64,000 nucleotides of DNA from Variovorax paradoxus EPS. GTDB taxonomy: Bacteria; Pseudomonadota; Gammaproteobacteria; Burkholderiales; Burkholderiaceae_C. This document shows, piece by piece, positions 54,077 to 63,716 of the stretch. The translations under genes were made by a program, and so were the position numbers. The DNA lies in contig NC_014931.1 of the NCBI RefSeq assembly GCF_000184745.1, forward strand, positions 2,666,001-2,730,000. The letters are read 5' to 3'. The notes below the pieces were generated by a model that was given only the letters and a program-made list of their open reading frames with translations, searched no databases and was not told the origin of the DNA. Each line of letters begins with the position of its first letter. Position 1 is the stretch's first letter.

Positions 54077-55954
54077 ATGTCTTATCTCGTGCTCGCTCGC
54101 AAGTTCCGTCCGAAAACCTTCGGTGAGATGGTCGGCCAGGGGCATGTGGTGCAAGCGCTCGAGAACGCACTGACCACGCAGCGCCTGCATCACGCCTATC
54201 TTTTCACCGGCACGCGGGGCGTGGGCAAGACCACGGTCTCGCGCATCCTGGCCAAGTCGCTCAACTGCCAGGGGCCGGACGGGCAGGGCGGCATCACCGC
54301 CACGCCGTGCGGCGTGTGCCAGGCCTGCCGGGACATCGATTCGGGCCGCTTCGTCGACTACACCGAGCTCGATGCGGCCTCCAATCGCGGCGTCGACGAA
54401 GTGCAGTCTCTGCTCGAGCAAGCCGTCTACAAGCCGGTGCAAGGGCGCTTCAAGGTCTTCATGATCGACGAAGTGCACATGCTCACCAACACCGCGTTCA
54501 ACGCGATGTTGAAGACGCTCGAAGAGCCGCCCGAATACCTCAAGTTCGTGCTCGCGACCACCGATCCGCAGAAGGTGCCGGTCACGGTGCTCTCGCGCTG
54601 CCTGCAGTTCAATCTGCGGCCGATGGCGCCCGAGACGATCCTCGAACACCTCACGAGCGTGCTGCAGACCGAGCAGGTGCCGGCCGAGCCGCAGGCGTTG
54701 CGGCTCCTGGCGCGCGCAGCACGCGGCTCGATGCGCGATGCGCTCTCGCTCACCGACCAAGCCATTGCTTTCGGCAACGGCGAGCTGATCGAGACCGGCG
54801 TGCGCCAGATGCTCGGCAGCGTGGACCGCGGCCATGTGTTCAAGCTGATCGAGGCGCTCGCAGAGGGCGATGGCAAGACGGTGGTCGACACCTCCGAGGC
54901 GCTGCGCCGCGACGGCATGTCCGCCGCTTCCACGCTCGAAGAAATGACGTCGGTGCTGCAGGCCATGGCCGTGCTGCAGGCGGTGCCTTCGCGCGCGGAG
55001 TCCGCCGATTCGGCCACCGACCCGGACGCCGCCGACACCGCCCGCCTCGCGTCGCTGATGCCGGCCGACGAAACGCAACTGCTCTACAGCCTCTGCCTGC
55101 ACGGCCGCGGCGAGCTGGGCCTGGCACCCGACGAATACGCCGCGCTCACCATGGTGCTGCTGCGGCTGCTGGCCTTCAAACCTTCCAACGCGGCCGCTTC
55201 GACGGCTACCCCGGAAAAAAAAACTCTGAATGAAGCGCAGGGCGCGGCGCAAAGGGCGCCGGCCCCGGTCGCTGCGCCTTCGCCTGCCCCCACACCCGTG
55301 GTCAGGCCCGCGGCCGAAACACCGCCTCCGACGGCGCCCACGCCGCCTGTGCCGGCTCCCGCTGCAGCATCGAATGCGCCGGCATCGGTTCCCGCCGGTC
55401 ATCGTCTGGCCGTCGTCGACGAACCCATGCGGTCCTCGGATCACAGGCCTTCCTCCATGGACGCCCCCGCCAAGGTCGTCGGCATGCCGATCCGCGTGCA
55501 GCCCCCTCCCGGCCAGCGCGATGCGCCGCGCACCGACGAGCAACGCGGCCCGGCTGCGCCGATCCCGCCCAGCGAGGACGGCGACTTCTGGTACGCCACC
55601 GTCACCCAACTGGTCGCGGCCGAAAGCATCACGGCCCTCGCGCGCGAACTCGCATTGCAATCGCAGCTCGTGGGTCGCGACACCGACCAGTGGATCCTGC
55701 GCATCGAGCGCGAAACGCTCAACCAGCCGTCCAGCCGCGAGAAGCTGACCGCCGCGCTCAACGCGCTCGGCCACGACATGAAGCTCGCCATCGAGATCGG
55801 CGGCGTGGTCGACAGCCCCGCGCGCCGCAACCGGCATGCGGCCGAGGAACGCCAGCGGGTGGCCGAGGAGGCCATCCACAGCGACCCCGAGGTGCAGATG
55901 CTGATGCGCGACTTCGATGCGAAGATCGTCCCAGGAACGCTGCGGCCCGTCTGA
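54077..55954 (+). CDS. dnaX: DNA polymerase III subunit tau (and gamma by slippage)
   Basis: 625 aa from ATG 54077 ([12 protein letters not shown]; 54068 would add three residues). AAA+ clamp loader: [23 protein letters not shown] (Walker A), [11 protein letters not shown] (zinc module), [28 protein letters not shown] (Walker B), then sensor [19 protein letters not shown]. Residues about 385-490 are a Pro/Ala-rich linker. The C-terminal domain about 500-620 binds the polymerase core. The run of nine A at 55215-55223 gives a shorter gamma form after a -1 shift. It is followed by ybaB and recR as in many proteobacteria. Confidence 0.97.
   Translation: MSYLVLARKFRPKTFGEMVGQGHVVQALENALTTQRLHHAYLFTGTRGVGKTTVSRILAKSLNCQGPDGQGGITATPCGVCQACRDIDSGRFVDYTELDAASNRGVDEVQSLLEQAVYKPVQGRFKVFMIDEVHMLTNTAFNAMLKTLEEPPEYLKFVLATTDPQKVPVTVLSRCLQFNLRPMAPETILEHLTSVLQTEQVPAEPQALRLLARAARGSMRDALSLTDQAIAFGNGELIETGVRQMLGSVDRGHVFKLIEALAEGDGKTVVDTSEALRRDGMSAASTLEEMTSVLQAMAVLQAVPSRAESADSATDPDAADTARLASLMPADETQLLYSLCLHGRGELGLAPDEYAALTMVLLRLLAFKPSNAAASTATPEKKTLNEAQGAAQRAPAPVAAPSPAPTPVVRPAAETPPPTAPTPPVPAPAAASNAPASVPAGHRLAVVDEPMRSSDHRPSSMDAPAKVVGMPIRVQPPPGQRDAPRTDEQRGPAAPIPPSEDGDFWYATVTQLVAAESITALARELALQSQLVGRDTDQWILRIERETLNQPSSREKLTAALNALGHDMKLAIEIGGVVDSPARRNRHAAEERQRVAEEAIHSDPEVQMLMRDFDAKIVPGTLRPV
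55215..55233 (+). promoter_or_regulatory. A9 slippery site in dnaX with early stop in the -1 frame
   Basis: GAA AAA AAA ACT reads on in the tau frame; after a -1 shift it becomes AAA AAC TCT GAA TGA, with the stop at 55231-55233. The short product would be 385 aa and keeps the whole AAA+ clamp loader part, as gamma does. Nine A is the same run length used for transcriptional slippage in Thermus dnaX, whereas E. coli uses A-AAA-AAG with stem-loop. Confidence 0.75.
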
Positions 55955-56019
55955 GTCGGGCAGGGCAGTCACGTCTCTTATCCTTCACCCCTTTCTTCAC
56001 CACACACACAGGACCAACG

Positions 56020-56352
56020 ATGTTCAACAAAGGACAACTGGCCGGCCTCATGAAGCAGGCGCAGGCAATGCAGGACAACCTCAAGAAGGCCCAGGAAGAA
56101 CTGGCGCACATCGAGGTCGAAGGCGAATCGGGCGCCGGTCTCGTGAAGGTCGTCATGACCTGCAAGCACGACGTCAAGCGCATCACCATCGACCCGAGCC
56201 TCTTGGCCGACGACAAGGACATGCTCGAAGACCTGGTGGCCGCCGCCTTCAACGCAGCAGTGCGCAAGGCCGAGGAAACCAGCGAGCAGAAGATGGGCAA
56301 GCTCACCGCAGGCATGCCGGGCCTCCCGCCTGGCATGAAGCTGCCGTTCTGA
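56020..56352 (+). CDS. ybaB: YbaB/EbfC nucleoid-associated protein
   Basis: 110 aa from ATG 56020 (AGGA upstream). Sequence [62 protein letters not shown] is the family consensus: a long N-terminal helix, then a three-stranded sheet. C-terminal [13 protein letters not shown] is also typical. Dimeric DNA-binding protein; placed between dnaX and recR as in most bacteria. Confidence 0.96.
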   Translation: MFNKGQLAGLMKQAQAMQDNLKKAQEELAHIEVEGESGAGLVKVVMTCKHDVKRITIDPSLLADDKDMLEDLVAAAFNAAVRKAEETSEQKMGKLTAGMPGLPPGMKLPF

Positions 56353-56359
56353 GCGATTG

Positions 56360-56950
56360 ATGGCCGACGCCAGTTCGCTCGACGCCTTGGTCGATGCGCT
56401 GCGCCGCCTGCCCGGCGTCGGCGTGAAGTCGGCTTCGCGCATGGCGTTTCATTTGCTGCAGCACGACCGCGACGGCGCCCAGCTGCTGTCGCGCGCACTG
56501 CAGCAGGCAGCGGGCAACGTGCGGCACTGCGAACTCTGCAACACCTTCACGGAAGCACCGATCTGCAGCGTATGCATGGACTCGCGCCGCGATGGGACCA
56601 AGCTCTGCGTGGTCGAGACGCCCGCCGACCAGGCGGCGCTGGAGCGCACCGGCGCCTTCCGCGGCTATTACTTCGTGCTGATGGGCAAGCTCAGTCCGCT
56701 CGACGGCATCGGGCCTAAGGACATCGGCCTGCAGAAGTTGTTCGACCGCGCGCTCGACGGCACGGTGAGCGAAGTCATCCTCGCCACCAACTTCACCGCC
56801 GAGGGCGAGGCGACCGCGCATGTGATCGGGGAAGCGCTCAAGCAGCGCGGCCTCACCGTGACGCGTCTTGCGCGCGGCGTGCCGGCCGGCAGCGAGCTCG
56901 AGTACGTGGACCTCGGCACCATCGCGCACGCATTGGTCGACCGTCGATAA
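56360..56950 (+). CDS. recR: recombination protein RecR
   Basis: 196 aa from ATG 56360 (a TTG just before it is possible). N-terminal HhH region [25 protein letters not shown], then zinc finger [22 protein letters not shown] with four cysteines, then Toprim domain [42 protein letters not shown] and [18 protein letters not shown]. Acts with RecF/RecO in gap repair. Follows ybaB by 7 nt. Confidence 0.97.
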   Translation: MADASSLDALVDALRRLPGVGVKSASRMAFHLLQHDRDGAQLLSRALQQAAGNVRHCELCNTFTEAPICSVCMDSRRDGTKLCVVETPADQAALERTGAFRGYYFVLMGKLSPLDGIGPKDIGLQKLFDRALDGTVSEVILATNFTAEGEATAHVIGEALKQRGLTVTRLARGVPAGSELEYVDLGTIAHALVDRR

Positions 56951-56954
56951 CGCC

Positions 56955-57347
56955 ATGACCCTTTCCCTGCTCACCATCGCCTACTGGTGCGTGTTCTGCG
57001 CCTGCGGCCTGCCGTACCTCGCGGCATGGATCGCGAAGGCCGGCGCCTTCGGCCCGCGCGACAACGTGCATCCGCGCGAATGGGCCGCGAAGCAAAGCGG
57101 CTGGCGTGCACGCGCCAACAGCGCGCAGGCCAACACCTTCGAAGGGCTGCCGTTCTTCATCGGCGCGGTGATCATTGCGCACCAGCTCGGCGCCAACCAG
57201 GCGCGGCTGGACATGCTGGCCGTGGCCTATGTCGTCTTGCGCGTGATCTATCTTGCGATCTACATCAAGGGCATCGGCGGCGTGCGCAGCGCGGTCTGGG
57301 CGCTCGCGTTCCTGGTCAACGTCGCGATTCTTTTCCTCGCGAAATAG
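56955..57347 (+). CDS. MAPEG-family membrane protein
   Basis: 130 aa, four membrane helices (about 3-24, 57-78, 82-100 and 107-127). NVHPREWAAKQSGWRARANSAQANTFEGLPFFIGAVIIAHQLGA contains the charged loop and the N-x2-E-x3-F motif of MAPEG proteins (R/N-x-x-N-x2-E). Bacterial members are poorly characterised; eukaryotic relatives are glutathione-dependent transferases and isomerases. It begins 4 nt after the recR stop, so likely cotranscribed. Confidence 0.9.
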   Translation: MTLSLLTIAYWCVFCACGLPYLAAWIAKAGAFGPRDNVHPREWAAKQSGWRARANSAQANTFEGLPFFIGAVIIAHQLGANQARLDMLAVAYVVLRVIYLAIYIKGIGGVRSAVWALAFLVNVAILFLAK

Positions 57348-57473
57348 GCCACCGCAGGCCATTCGGCAGAGAGCCCGTGGAGGCCTTCATGCTTACGTGG
57401 AAACCCGCACGGGATGACCCCGATGCAGGCAACGGGCGCGCACCCCTAAGCTCGATTCACTTCACAAGAATCA

Positions 57474-58529
57474 ATGAGCCCGCAGGACCGCTTCATGCTG
57501 CATCGCAGAACCCTCATTTCCGCCTCCGCAGTCGCCGCCGCAGCGATTGCGCTGCCGCGGGTTTTTGCGCAAGCCAAGCTGGAAAAGACCAAGGTCTCCA
57601 TCGCGGTCGGCGGCAAGGCCGCGTTCTACTACCTGCCTCTCACCATCTCAGAGCAGCTCGGCTACTTCAAGGCCGAAGGGCTCGAGGTGGAGATTTCCGA
57701 TTTCGCCGGTGGCGCGCGTGCGCTGCAGGCGGTGGTGGGCGGCTCGGCCGACGTCTGCTCGGGCGCCTACGAACACACCATCAACCTGCAGGCCAAGAAC
57801 CAGTTCTTCCAGGCCTTCGTGCTGCAGGGCCGCGCACCGCAGATCGCGGTGGGCGTGTCGACCAAGAACATGGCGGGCTACACCGGCATCCAGGACTTGA
57901 AGGGGAAGAAGATCGGTGTCTCGGCGCCGGGCTCGTCGACCAACATGGTGGCCAATCTCGTGCTCTCGCGCGGCGGCCTCAAGGCGAGCGATGTGAGCTA
58001 CATCGGCGTGGGCGTCGCGGCCGGCGCGCTCACCGCGCTGCGCTCGGGCCAGATCGACGCCATCAGCAACACCGACCCGGTGATGACGATGCTCGAGCAG
58101 AAGGGCGACGTGAAGATCATCAGCGACACGCGCACGCTCAAGGGCACGCAGCAGGTGTTCGGCGGGCCGATGCCCGCGGCCTGCCTCTACGCGCCGATCG
58201 ATTTCATCCAGAAGAACCCCAACACCTGCCAGGCGCTGGCCAATGCCATCGTGCACGGCCTGAAGTGGCTGCAGACGGCGGGGCCGGGCGACATCATCAA
58301 GACGGTGCCCGAGACCTATTTGCTCGGCGACCGGGCGCTGTACCTCGCGTCTTTCGACAAGGTGCGCGAATCGATCGCCACCGATGGCCTCGTGCCGGCC
58401 GATGGACCGAAGACGGCCCTCACGGCCATCGCGAGCTTCGACACTGCGGTGAAGGCCGAGAAGATCGACCTCCTCAAGACCTACACCAACGATTTTGCTA
58501 GGCGCGCGAAAGACAGGTTCAAAGCCTGA
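57474..58529 (+). CDS. ABC transporter substrate-binding protein, SsuA/NMT1-like
   Basis: 351 aa from ATG 57474 (57495 would be a shorter start). The leader FMLHRRTLISASAVAAAAIALPRVFA is an RR-containing signal peptide. Mature protein: VSIAVGGKAAFYYLPLTISEQLGYFKAEGLEVEISDFAGGARALQAVVGGSADVCSGAYEHTI, then DLKGKKIGVSAPGSSTNMVANLVLSRGGL, characteristic of NMT1/SsuA binders for sulfonates, nitrate or pyrimidine precursors. The ATPase and permease genes follow; a strong terminator lies between. Confidence 0.9.
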   Translation: MSPQDRFMLHRRTLISASAVAAAAIALPRVFAQAKLEKTKVSIAVGGKAAFYYLPLTISEQLGYFKAEGLEVEISDFAGGARALQAVVGGSADVCSGAYEHTINLQAKNQFFQAFVLQGRAPQIAVGVSTKNMAGYTGIQDLKGKKIGVSAPGSSTNMVANLVLSRGGLKASDVSYIGVGVAAGALTALRSGQIDAISNTDPVMTMLEQKGDVKIISDTRTLKGTQQVFGGPMPAACLYAPIDFIQKNPNTCQALANAIVHGLKWLQTAGPGDIIKTVPETYLLGDRALYLASFDKVRESIATDGLVPADGPKTALTAIASFDTAVKAEKIDLLKTYTNDFARRAKDRFKA

Positions 58530-58547
58530 CTCCGAACGTCCCCGCGA

Positions 58548-58569
58548 CCCGGCCTTGGCCGGGTTTTTT
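58548..58569 (+). terminator. intrinsic terminator inside the ABC operon
   Basis: CCCGGCC-TT-GGCCGGG followed by six T: 7-bp stem with a very tight loop, 18 nt after the binding-protein stop and 12 nt before the ATPase ATG. It should end most transcripts after the binding protein, giving it in excess over the membrane parts. Confidence 0.9.
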
Positions 58570-58581
58570 AATCCTGCAGAC

Positions 58582-59397
58582 ATGTCCGATTACGCACTCG
58601 AACTCCTCTCCATCAGCTGCACCTTCCACTCGAAGGACGACCCCGGCCAGCGCTACACCGCCGTCGCCGACACCACGCTGCGCATCAAGGCCGGCGAGTT
58701 CGTCTCGGTGGTCGGACCCACGGGATGCGGCAAGTCGACGCTGCTGAACGTGGGCGCGGGGCTGCTCGAACCATCGTCGGGCACGGTCAAGGTCTTCGGC
58801 GAGACGCTTTCGGGCGTCAATGCACGCGCGGGCTACATGTTCCAGACCGAGGCGCTGATGCCGTGGCGCAGCGCTGTTGCCAACGTGATGGTGGGGCTGC
58901 AGTACCGCGGCGTGTCCGATGCCGATGCGCGTGAGCAGGCCGAGGCCTGGCTCTCGCGCGTGGGGCTCTCGGGCTTCGGCGACCGCTATCCGCACCAGCT
59001 TTCCGGCGGCATGCGCAAGCGCGTGGCGCTGGCGCAGACGCTGGTGCTCGACCCCGACATCATCCTCATGGACGAGCCCTTCAGCGCGCTCGACATCCAG
59101 ACGCGGCAGCTGATGGAAAACGAGGTGCTCGAGATCTGGAGCGCGAAGAAGAAGGCGGTGCTCTTCATCACGCACGATCTCGATGAAGCCATCGCGATGA
59201 GCGACCGCGTGGTGGTGCTGTCGGCTGGTCCGGCCACGCATCCCATCGGCGAGTTCGACATCGACCTGGCCCGCCCGCGCGATGTGGCCGAGGTGCGCAC
59301 GCAGCCGCGCTTCGTCGAACTGCACACGCAGATCTGGGAGGTGCTGCGCGACGAGGTGCTCAAGGGCTACGCGCAGCAACTGAGGAAAGCCGCATGA
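58582..59397 (+). CDS. ABC transporter ATP-binding protein
   Basis: 271 aa from ATG 58582. Walker A GPTGCGKST, Q-loop MFQTEALMPWRSAVANV, signature LSGGMRKRVALAQTL, Walker B IILMDEPFSALDIQ, switch FITHDLDEAIAMSD. The MPWR after the Q-loop and the LSGGMRKR signature are seen in the nitrate/sulfonate/thiamine-precursor class. Stop overlaps the permease start (59394-59397). Confidence 0.93.
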   Translation: MSDYALELLSISCTFHSKDDPGQRYTAVADTTLRIKAGEFVSVVGPTGCGKSTLLNVGAGLLEPSSGTVKVFGETLSGVNARAGYMFQTEALMPWRSAVANVMVGLQYRGVSDADAREQAEAWLSRVGLSGFGDRYPHQLSGGMRKRVALAQTLVLDPDIILMDEPFSALDIQTRQLMENEVLEIWSAKKKAVLFITHDLDEAIAMSDRVVVLSAGPATHPIGEFDIDLARPRDVAEVRTQPRFVELHTQIWEVLRDEVLKGYAQQLRKAA

Positions 59398-60227
59398 TCC
59401 CGCGCCTGAACGAACGCAATGCGCGCTTCTGGCAACTGGTGCTGCTCGTGCTCATCCTGGTGGGCTGGCATGTGGCGTCGCGCAACCAGCAGTTCGCCTT
59501 CTTCGTCGGCGAGCCGATCCAGGTGGCGGGCCGCATCTGGAGCTGGTTCCTGCCGTTCGAGGTGCCGCCGAACCTGCTGTTTCCTGAAGGCCTGAAGGGC
59601 AACGCAGACATCTACCGGCACCTGGGCACCACGCTGCTGGAGACGGTGCTGGCCTTCGGCATCGGCACCGTGATGGGCCTCGCGTGCGGGCTCTGGCTCG
59701 CACTCGCGCCCACCGCGAGCCTGATCCTCGACCCCTACATCAAGGCCGCCAATTCGATGCCGCGCGTGATCCTCGCGCCGATCTTCGCGCTGTGGTTCGG
59801 CCTCGGCATCTGGAGCAAGGTGGCGCTGGCGGTCACGCTGGTGTTCTTCATCGTGTTCTTCAACGTCTACCAGGGCGTGCGCGAGGTGAGCCCCGTGGTG
59901 CTGGCCAACGCGAAGATGCTGGGCGCCAACCAGCGGCAATTGCTGCGCACCGTGTACCTGCCGAGCGCGACGAGCTGGGTGTTCTCCAGCCTGCACACCT
60001 CGGTGGGCCTGGCCTTCGTAGGCGCGGTGGTGGGGGAGTACCTGGGCTCGGCGCGCGGCGTGGGGTATCTGATTCTTCAGGCCGAGGGCACCTTCGACGT
60101 CAACACCGTCTTTGCCGGCATCGTGGTGCTCACCGCTTTTGCACTGGCGCTCGACGGCCTCGTGGGCCTGATCGAGAAGCGCCTCATGAAATGGCAGCCG
60201 CGCAGCGGCGAGACCGAGAAGCTCTGA
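59394..60227 (+). CDS. ABC transporter permease
   Basis: 277 aa with six membrane segments; EAA loop NAKMLGANQRQLLRTVYLPSATSWVFSSLHTSVGLAFVGAVVGEYLGSARGVGYLI, as in SsuC/TauC/ThiX-type permeases. First segment FWQLVLLVLILVGWHVAS. Together with the two preceding genes it makes a complete importer, substrate unknown. Confidence 0.93.
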   Translation: MIPRLNERNARFWQLVLLVLILVGWHVASRNQQFAFFVGEPIQVAGRIWSWFLPFEVPPNLLFPEGLKGNADIYRHLGTTLLETVLAFGIGTVMGLACGLWLALAPTASLILDPYIKAANSMPRVILAPIFALWFGLGIWSKVALAVTLVFFIVFFNVYQGVREVSPVVLANAKMLGANQRQLLRTVYLPSATSWVFSSLHTSVGLAFVGAVVGEYLGSARGVGYLILQAEGTFDVNTVFAGIVVLTAFALALDGLVGLIEKRLMKWQPRSGETEKL

Positions 60228-60256
60228 AGCGCGCGGCCGCACAGCCGCGCCGGGAC

Positions 60257-62020
60257 TCAGGTGCCCTTGCCGTGGGCTTCCGTGTTCACCTGCACCAGCG
60301 CGCGGCCCGCGAAGATGCCGCCCGCCATCTCCAGCACGACGCGCTCCGCATCGCGCCGCCGCAGTTCGCCGATGACCTCGTCGGCCTCGGTGCCGGAGGC
60401 GCCGAGTGCCAGCACACCCTGGCGGCCGAAGACCATCGCCGATTCGAAGGTTTCGCGGATCTGGAACTCGACGTCGAGCTTGCCGATCTCCAGCATGTGC
60501 TCGCGGTCGTAGGAGCGGACCAGCAACTGCGCATGCGGGAACTCGGCCTTCAGCAGCTCGACGATGCGCGTGGTCGCGGCCTTGTCGTCCACGCACACCA
60601 TGACGACGCGCGCGCTGTGCGCACCGGCGGCGTGCAGCACGTCGGCGCGCGAGCCGTCGCCGTAATACACCTTGAAGCCGAATTCGGCGGCGTCGCGGAT
60701 GACTTGGGTGTCGGTGTCGATGATCGAGATCGAGGCGCCGCGCGCGAGCGCGCCCTGTATCGCGATCTGGCCGAAACGGCCGAATCCGATGACCAGCACG
60801 TTGCCGGCCAGCCCCTCGGCCTTCTCGACGCCCTCCATCGAGGCGGCCGAGGCCGGCGCGAAGCGGCGGTGCGCGAGCACCGCGAGCGGCGTGAGCGCCA
60901 TCGACAGCACCACCACCGCGGTCATGTTGGCGTTGACCGTCGGGCTGATCACCTTGGCGCCCAGCGCGGCGGAAAACAGCACGAACGCGAACTCGCCGCC
61001 CTGCGCCATCAGCACCGCGCGGTCGAGCGCGTCGGCGGGCGAGCTCTTGGCGAGCCGCGCCACGCCGTAGATGCACAGCGCCTTCACCACCATCATCGAC
61101 ACCACGCCGGCCACGATGAGCTGCCAGTTCTGCGCCACCACCGCGAGGTCGAGCGACATGCCCACACCGATGAAGAACAGGCCCAGCAGCAGGCCGCGGA
61201 AGGGTTCGATGTCGGCCTCGAGCTGATGGCGGAAGGTCGATTCCGACAGCAGCACGCCCGCGAGGAATGCGCCCATGGCCATCGAAAGGCCACCCAACTG
61301 CATCAGCAGTGCGGCGCCCAGCACCACCAGCAGCGCCGCGGCCGTCATGACCTCGCGCGCCTTGGAGTTGGCCAGGATGCGGAACAGCGGATTGAGCAGC
61401 CACACGCCGGCAGCCACCAGCGCGGCAAGCGCGCCCGCGGCGATGCCGACGCCGATCCAGCGCGAGGGCGCGATGGCCTGCTGCGCCGGATCCACCGGCG
61501 CGATGAAGGCGACGATGGCCAGGAGCGGCACGATCAAGAGGTCTTCGAAGAGCAGGACCGCGACGATCTTCTGCCCCCGCGGCGCGGCAATGTCGCCGCG
61601 CTCGCCCAGCAGTTGCATCACGATGGCGGTGGAGGTGAGCACGAAGCCCATCGCGCAGACGAACGACACGGCCAGCGGAAAGCCGAAGGCCATGCCGACG
61701 CCGGTGAGCAGGATGCCGCACACCACCACCTGCAGGCTGCCGAGGCCGAAGATGTCGCGGCGCATGCTCCAGAGGTGCGAGGGCCGCATCTCCAGCCCGA
61801 TCACGAACAGGAACATCACGACGCCGAGTTCGGCGGTGTGAAGGATCGTCTGCGGATCGGTGAAAAGCCCGAAGCCGAACGGGCCGATGGCCAGCCCTGC
61901 GGCCAGGTAACCCAGGACCGAGCCGAGGCCCAGCCGCTTGAACAGGGGAACGGCGACGACCGCGGCTCCCAACAGCGTGACGACCTTGACGAGATCGCCC
62001 GCGCTTCCTTCAACAGCCAT
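60257..62020 (-). CDS. CPA2 cation:proton antiporter, KefB/KefC type
   Basis: 587 aa. Residues about 1-385 hold twelve to thirteen membrane segments, with VLGYLAAGLAIGPFGFGL, LGVVMFLFVIGLEMRPSHLW and ALLLFEDLLIVPLLAIVAFI-like (VAVLLFEDLLIVPLLAIV), all CPA2 motifs. Residues about 410-540 are a TrkA-N (RCK) domain, NVLVIGFGRFGQIAIQGALARGASISIIDTD, binding nucleotide. It exports K+ against H+, gated in Kef by glutathione adducts. No KefG/KefF ancillary gene is adjacent. Confidence 0.92.
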   Translation of the reverse strand: MAVEGSAGDLVKVVTLLGAAVVAVPLFKRLGLGSVLGYLAAGLAIGPFGFGLFTDPQTILHTAELGVVMFLFVIGLEMRPSHLWSMRRDIFGLGSLQVVVCGILLTGVGMAFGFPLAVSFVCAMGFVLTSTAIVMQLLGERGDIAAPRGQKIVAVLLFEDLLIVPLLAIVAFIAPVDPAQQAIAPSRWIGVGIAAGALAALVAAGVWLLNPLFRILANSKAREVMTAAALLVVLGAALLMQLGGLSMAMGAFLAGVLLSESTFRHQLEADIEPFRGLLLGLFFIGVGMSLDLAVVAQNWQLIVAGVVSMMVVKALCIYGVARLAKSSPADALDRAVLMAQGGEFAFVLFSAALGAKVISPTVNANMTAVVVLSMALTPLAVLAHRRFAPASAASMEGVEKAEGLAGNVLVIGFGRFGQIAIQGALARGASISIIDTDTQVIRDAAEFGFKVYYGDGSRADVLHAAGAHSARVVMVCVDDKAATTRIVELLKAEFPHAQLLVRSYDREHMLEIGKLDVEFQIRETFESAMVFGRQGVLALGASGTEADEVIGELRRRDAERVVLEMAGGIFAGRALVQVNTEAHGKGT

Positions 62021-62102
62021 GGCATGGCCCTCCCTTTTGTTGTGTTCCGGCGCTGCCCGCCGGTGGGAGGCAGCGCTTCCTCAGCGCCTTTTTTGCGCTT
62101 TC

Positions 62103-63716
62103 TCAGCGCTTCTTTTTCGACGGCGTGCCGCCGCGTTTCTCGCGCACGACCTGCTTGCCGGCCGGCACCTTCACGACGTTCTTGCCGCGGGCCGTGTTGG
62201 CTTGAGCAGGTGCGCTGCTGCGCTTCGAGGACGCCGCGGCATGGCCGCGCGCCACCGCCACGCCGGCGCCGACCCGAGCGGCCGGTGCCGCGCGCACCGG
62301 CAGGTACACCACGACGCTGTAGCCGCGCTTGAATGCGTGGTTGGGCTTCACGTCGTTCCACTCGGCCACGTTGGAGGGCGCGAGCTTGTAGCGGCGGGCG
62401 ATGCTCGCCACGCTGTCGTTGCGGCCGGCCTTCACGGTGGTGCGGCGGTTGACGATTTCGGGCTGGAAGCTCAGGTGGCCGCCATCGGCCACCACGGCCG
62501 CCACGTCTTCCTTGACGCGGGCGCCGCGCGGCACGATGAGCGTGGAGCCGGCCTTGATGAGCATGCGCGGCGGCACGTTGTTCATCGCGCGCAGGTCGCT
62601 CTCGCTCATGCCCGAGCGCTGGGCGGCGTCGGCCACCGTCATGGTGTTGGGCACGACCCAGGCGGTCCAGCTCGCGTACTGGCCTTGCGAGTAGGCGTCG
62701 AAGTTGCGCTGGAACACGGCCGCGTTGTCCCAGGGCAGCAGGATCTGCGGCGTGCCCGCGGCGATCAGCACCGGCTTGTGCGCGGCGGGATTGAGCGCGC
62801 GGAAGTCCTCGATGCGCACGTCGGCCAGCTTTGCCGCCAGTTCGACGTCCAGGTCGCGCGTGAGCGTGACGGTCTGGAAGTACGGGTGGTTGGCGATCAG
62901 CGGCAGCTCGGCGTTGAAGGCCTGCGGATTGGCCACGATGTTCTTCACCGCCTGCAGCTTGGGCACGTACAGCCGCGTCTCGGCCGGCATGTTGAGGTCG
63001 CTGTAGGTGGTGGGCAGGCCGGCGCGCTGGTTTTTGGCGATGGCGCGGCTCACGCTGCCTTCGCCCCAGTTGTAGGCGGCCAGCGCGAGCTGCCAGTCGC
63101 CGAACATGCCGTAGAGCTTCTGCAGGTAGTCGAGCGCGGCGCGGGTGGAGGCCAGCACGTCGCGGCGGTCGTCGCGGAAGATGTTCTGCTTCAGGTCGAA
63201 GTCGGTGCCGGTGGCCGGCATGAACTGCCACATGCCCGCTGCGCGTGCACTGGAGACGGCCTGCGGGTTGAACGCGCTCTCGATGTACGGCAGCAGCGCG
63301 AGTTCGGTCGGCATGTTGCGCCGCTCGAGTTCCTCGACGATGTGGAACATGTACTTGTTCGAGCGCTCGGTCATGCGCTGGATGTAGTCGGGCCGACTGG
63401 CGTACCACTGCTCGCGGTCGCGCACGAGGTCGCTCTCGAGGTTGGGCATCTTGAAGCCGCGGCGGATGCGGTCCCACATGTCGGTCGGCGGGGCCAGCGT
63501 GACCACGCTCTGCGAGTGGGCCTCGCCGCTGGAGAGGGGCGAGAGGGCGTCACGCGGGTAGACGGGGGCGGCGCTGCCGGCGACCTTGGAGCCGGTGCCG
63601 CCGGCCGTGGTGCCGATCTTGGGGGAAGTGCTGGATGAGGAGTTGTTGTCGGTCGGTGCCGCGCAGCCTGCGAGCACCAGTGAACCTGCAAGGCAGGTGG
63701 CAGCGATAAATTTCAT
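62103..63716 (-). CDS. mltD: MltD-like membrane-bound lytic transglycosylase with LysM repeats
   Basis: 537 aa from ATG 63716. Lipoprotein signal with lipobox LAGC (cysteine near residue 18). SLT domain about 100-240: [33 protein letters not shown], where E of IES is the catalytic acid, and [13 protein letters not shown]. Two to three LysM-type segments lie in the C-terminal half ([67 protein letters not shown]). A basic Lys/Arg/Ala tail ends the protein. It cleaves peptidoglycan from the outer membrane side. Its ATG overlaps the gloB stop by 4 nt. Confidence 0.93.
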   Translation of the reverse strand: MKFIAATCLAGSLVLAGCAAPTDNNSSSSTSPKIGTTAGGTGSKVAGSAAPVYPRDALSPLSSGEAHSQSVVTLAPPTDMWDRIRRGFKMPNLESDLVRDREQWYASRPDYIQRMTERSNKYMFHIVEELERRNMPTELALLPYIESAFNPQAVSSARAAGMWQFMPATGTDFDLKQNIFRDDRRDVLASTRAALDYLQKLYGMFGDWQLALAAYNWGEGSVSRAIAKNQRAGLPTTYSDLNMPAETRLYVPKLQAVKNIVANPQAFNAELPLIANHPYFQTVTLTRDLDVELAAKLADVRIEDFRALNPAAHKPVLIAAGTPQILLPWDNAAVFQRNFDAYSQGQYASWTAWVVPNTMTVADAAQRSGMSESDLRAMNNVPPRMLIKAGSTLIVPRGARVKEDVAAVVADGGHLSFQPEIVNRRTTVKAGRNDSVASIARRYKLAPSNVAEWNDVKPNHAFKRGYSVVVYLPVRAAPAARVGAGVAVARGHAAASSKRSSAPAQANTARGKNVVKVPAGKQVVREKRGGTPSKKKR

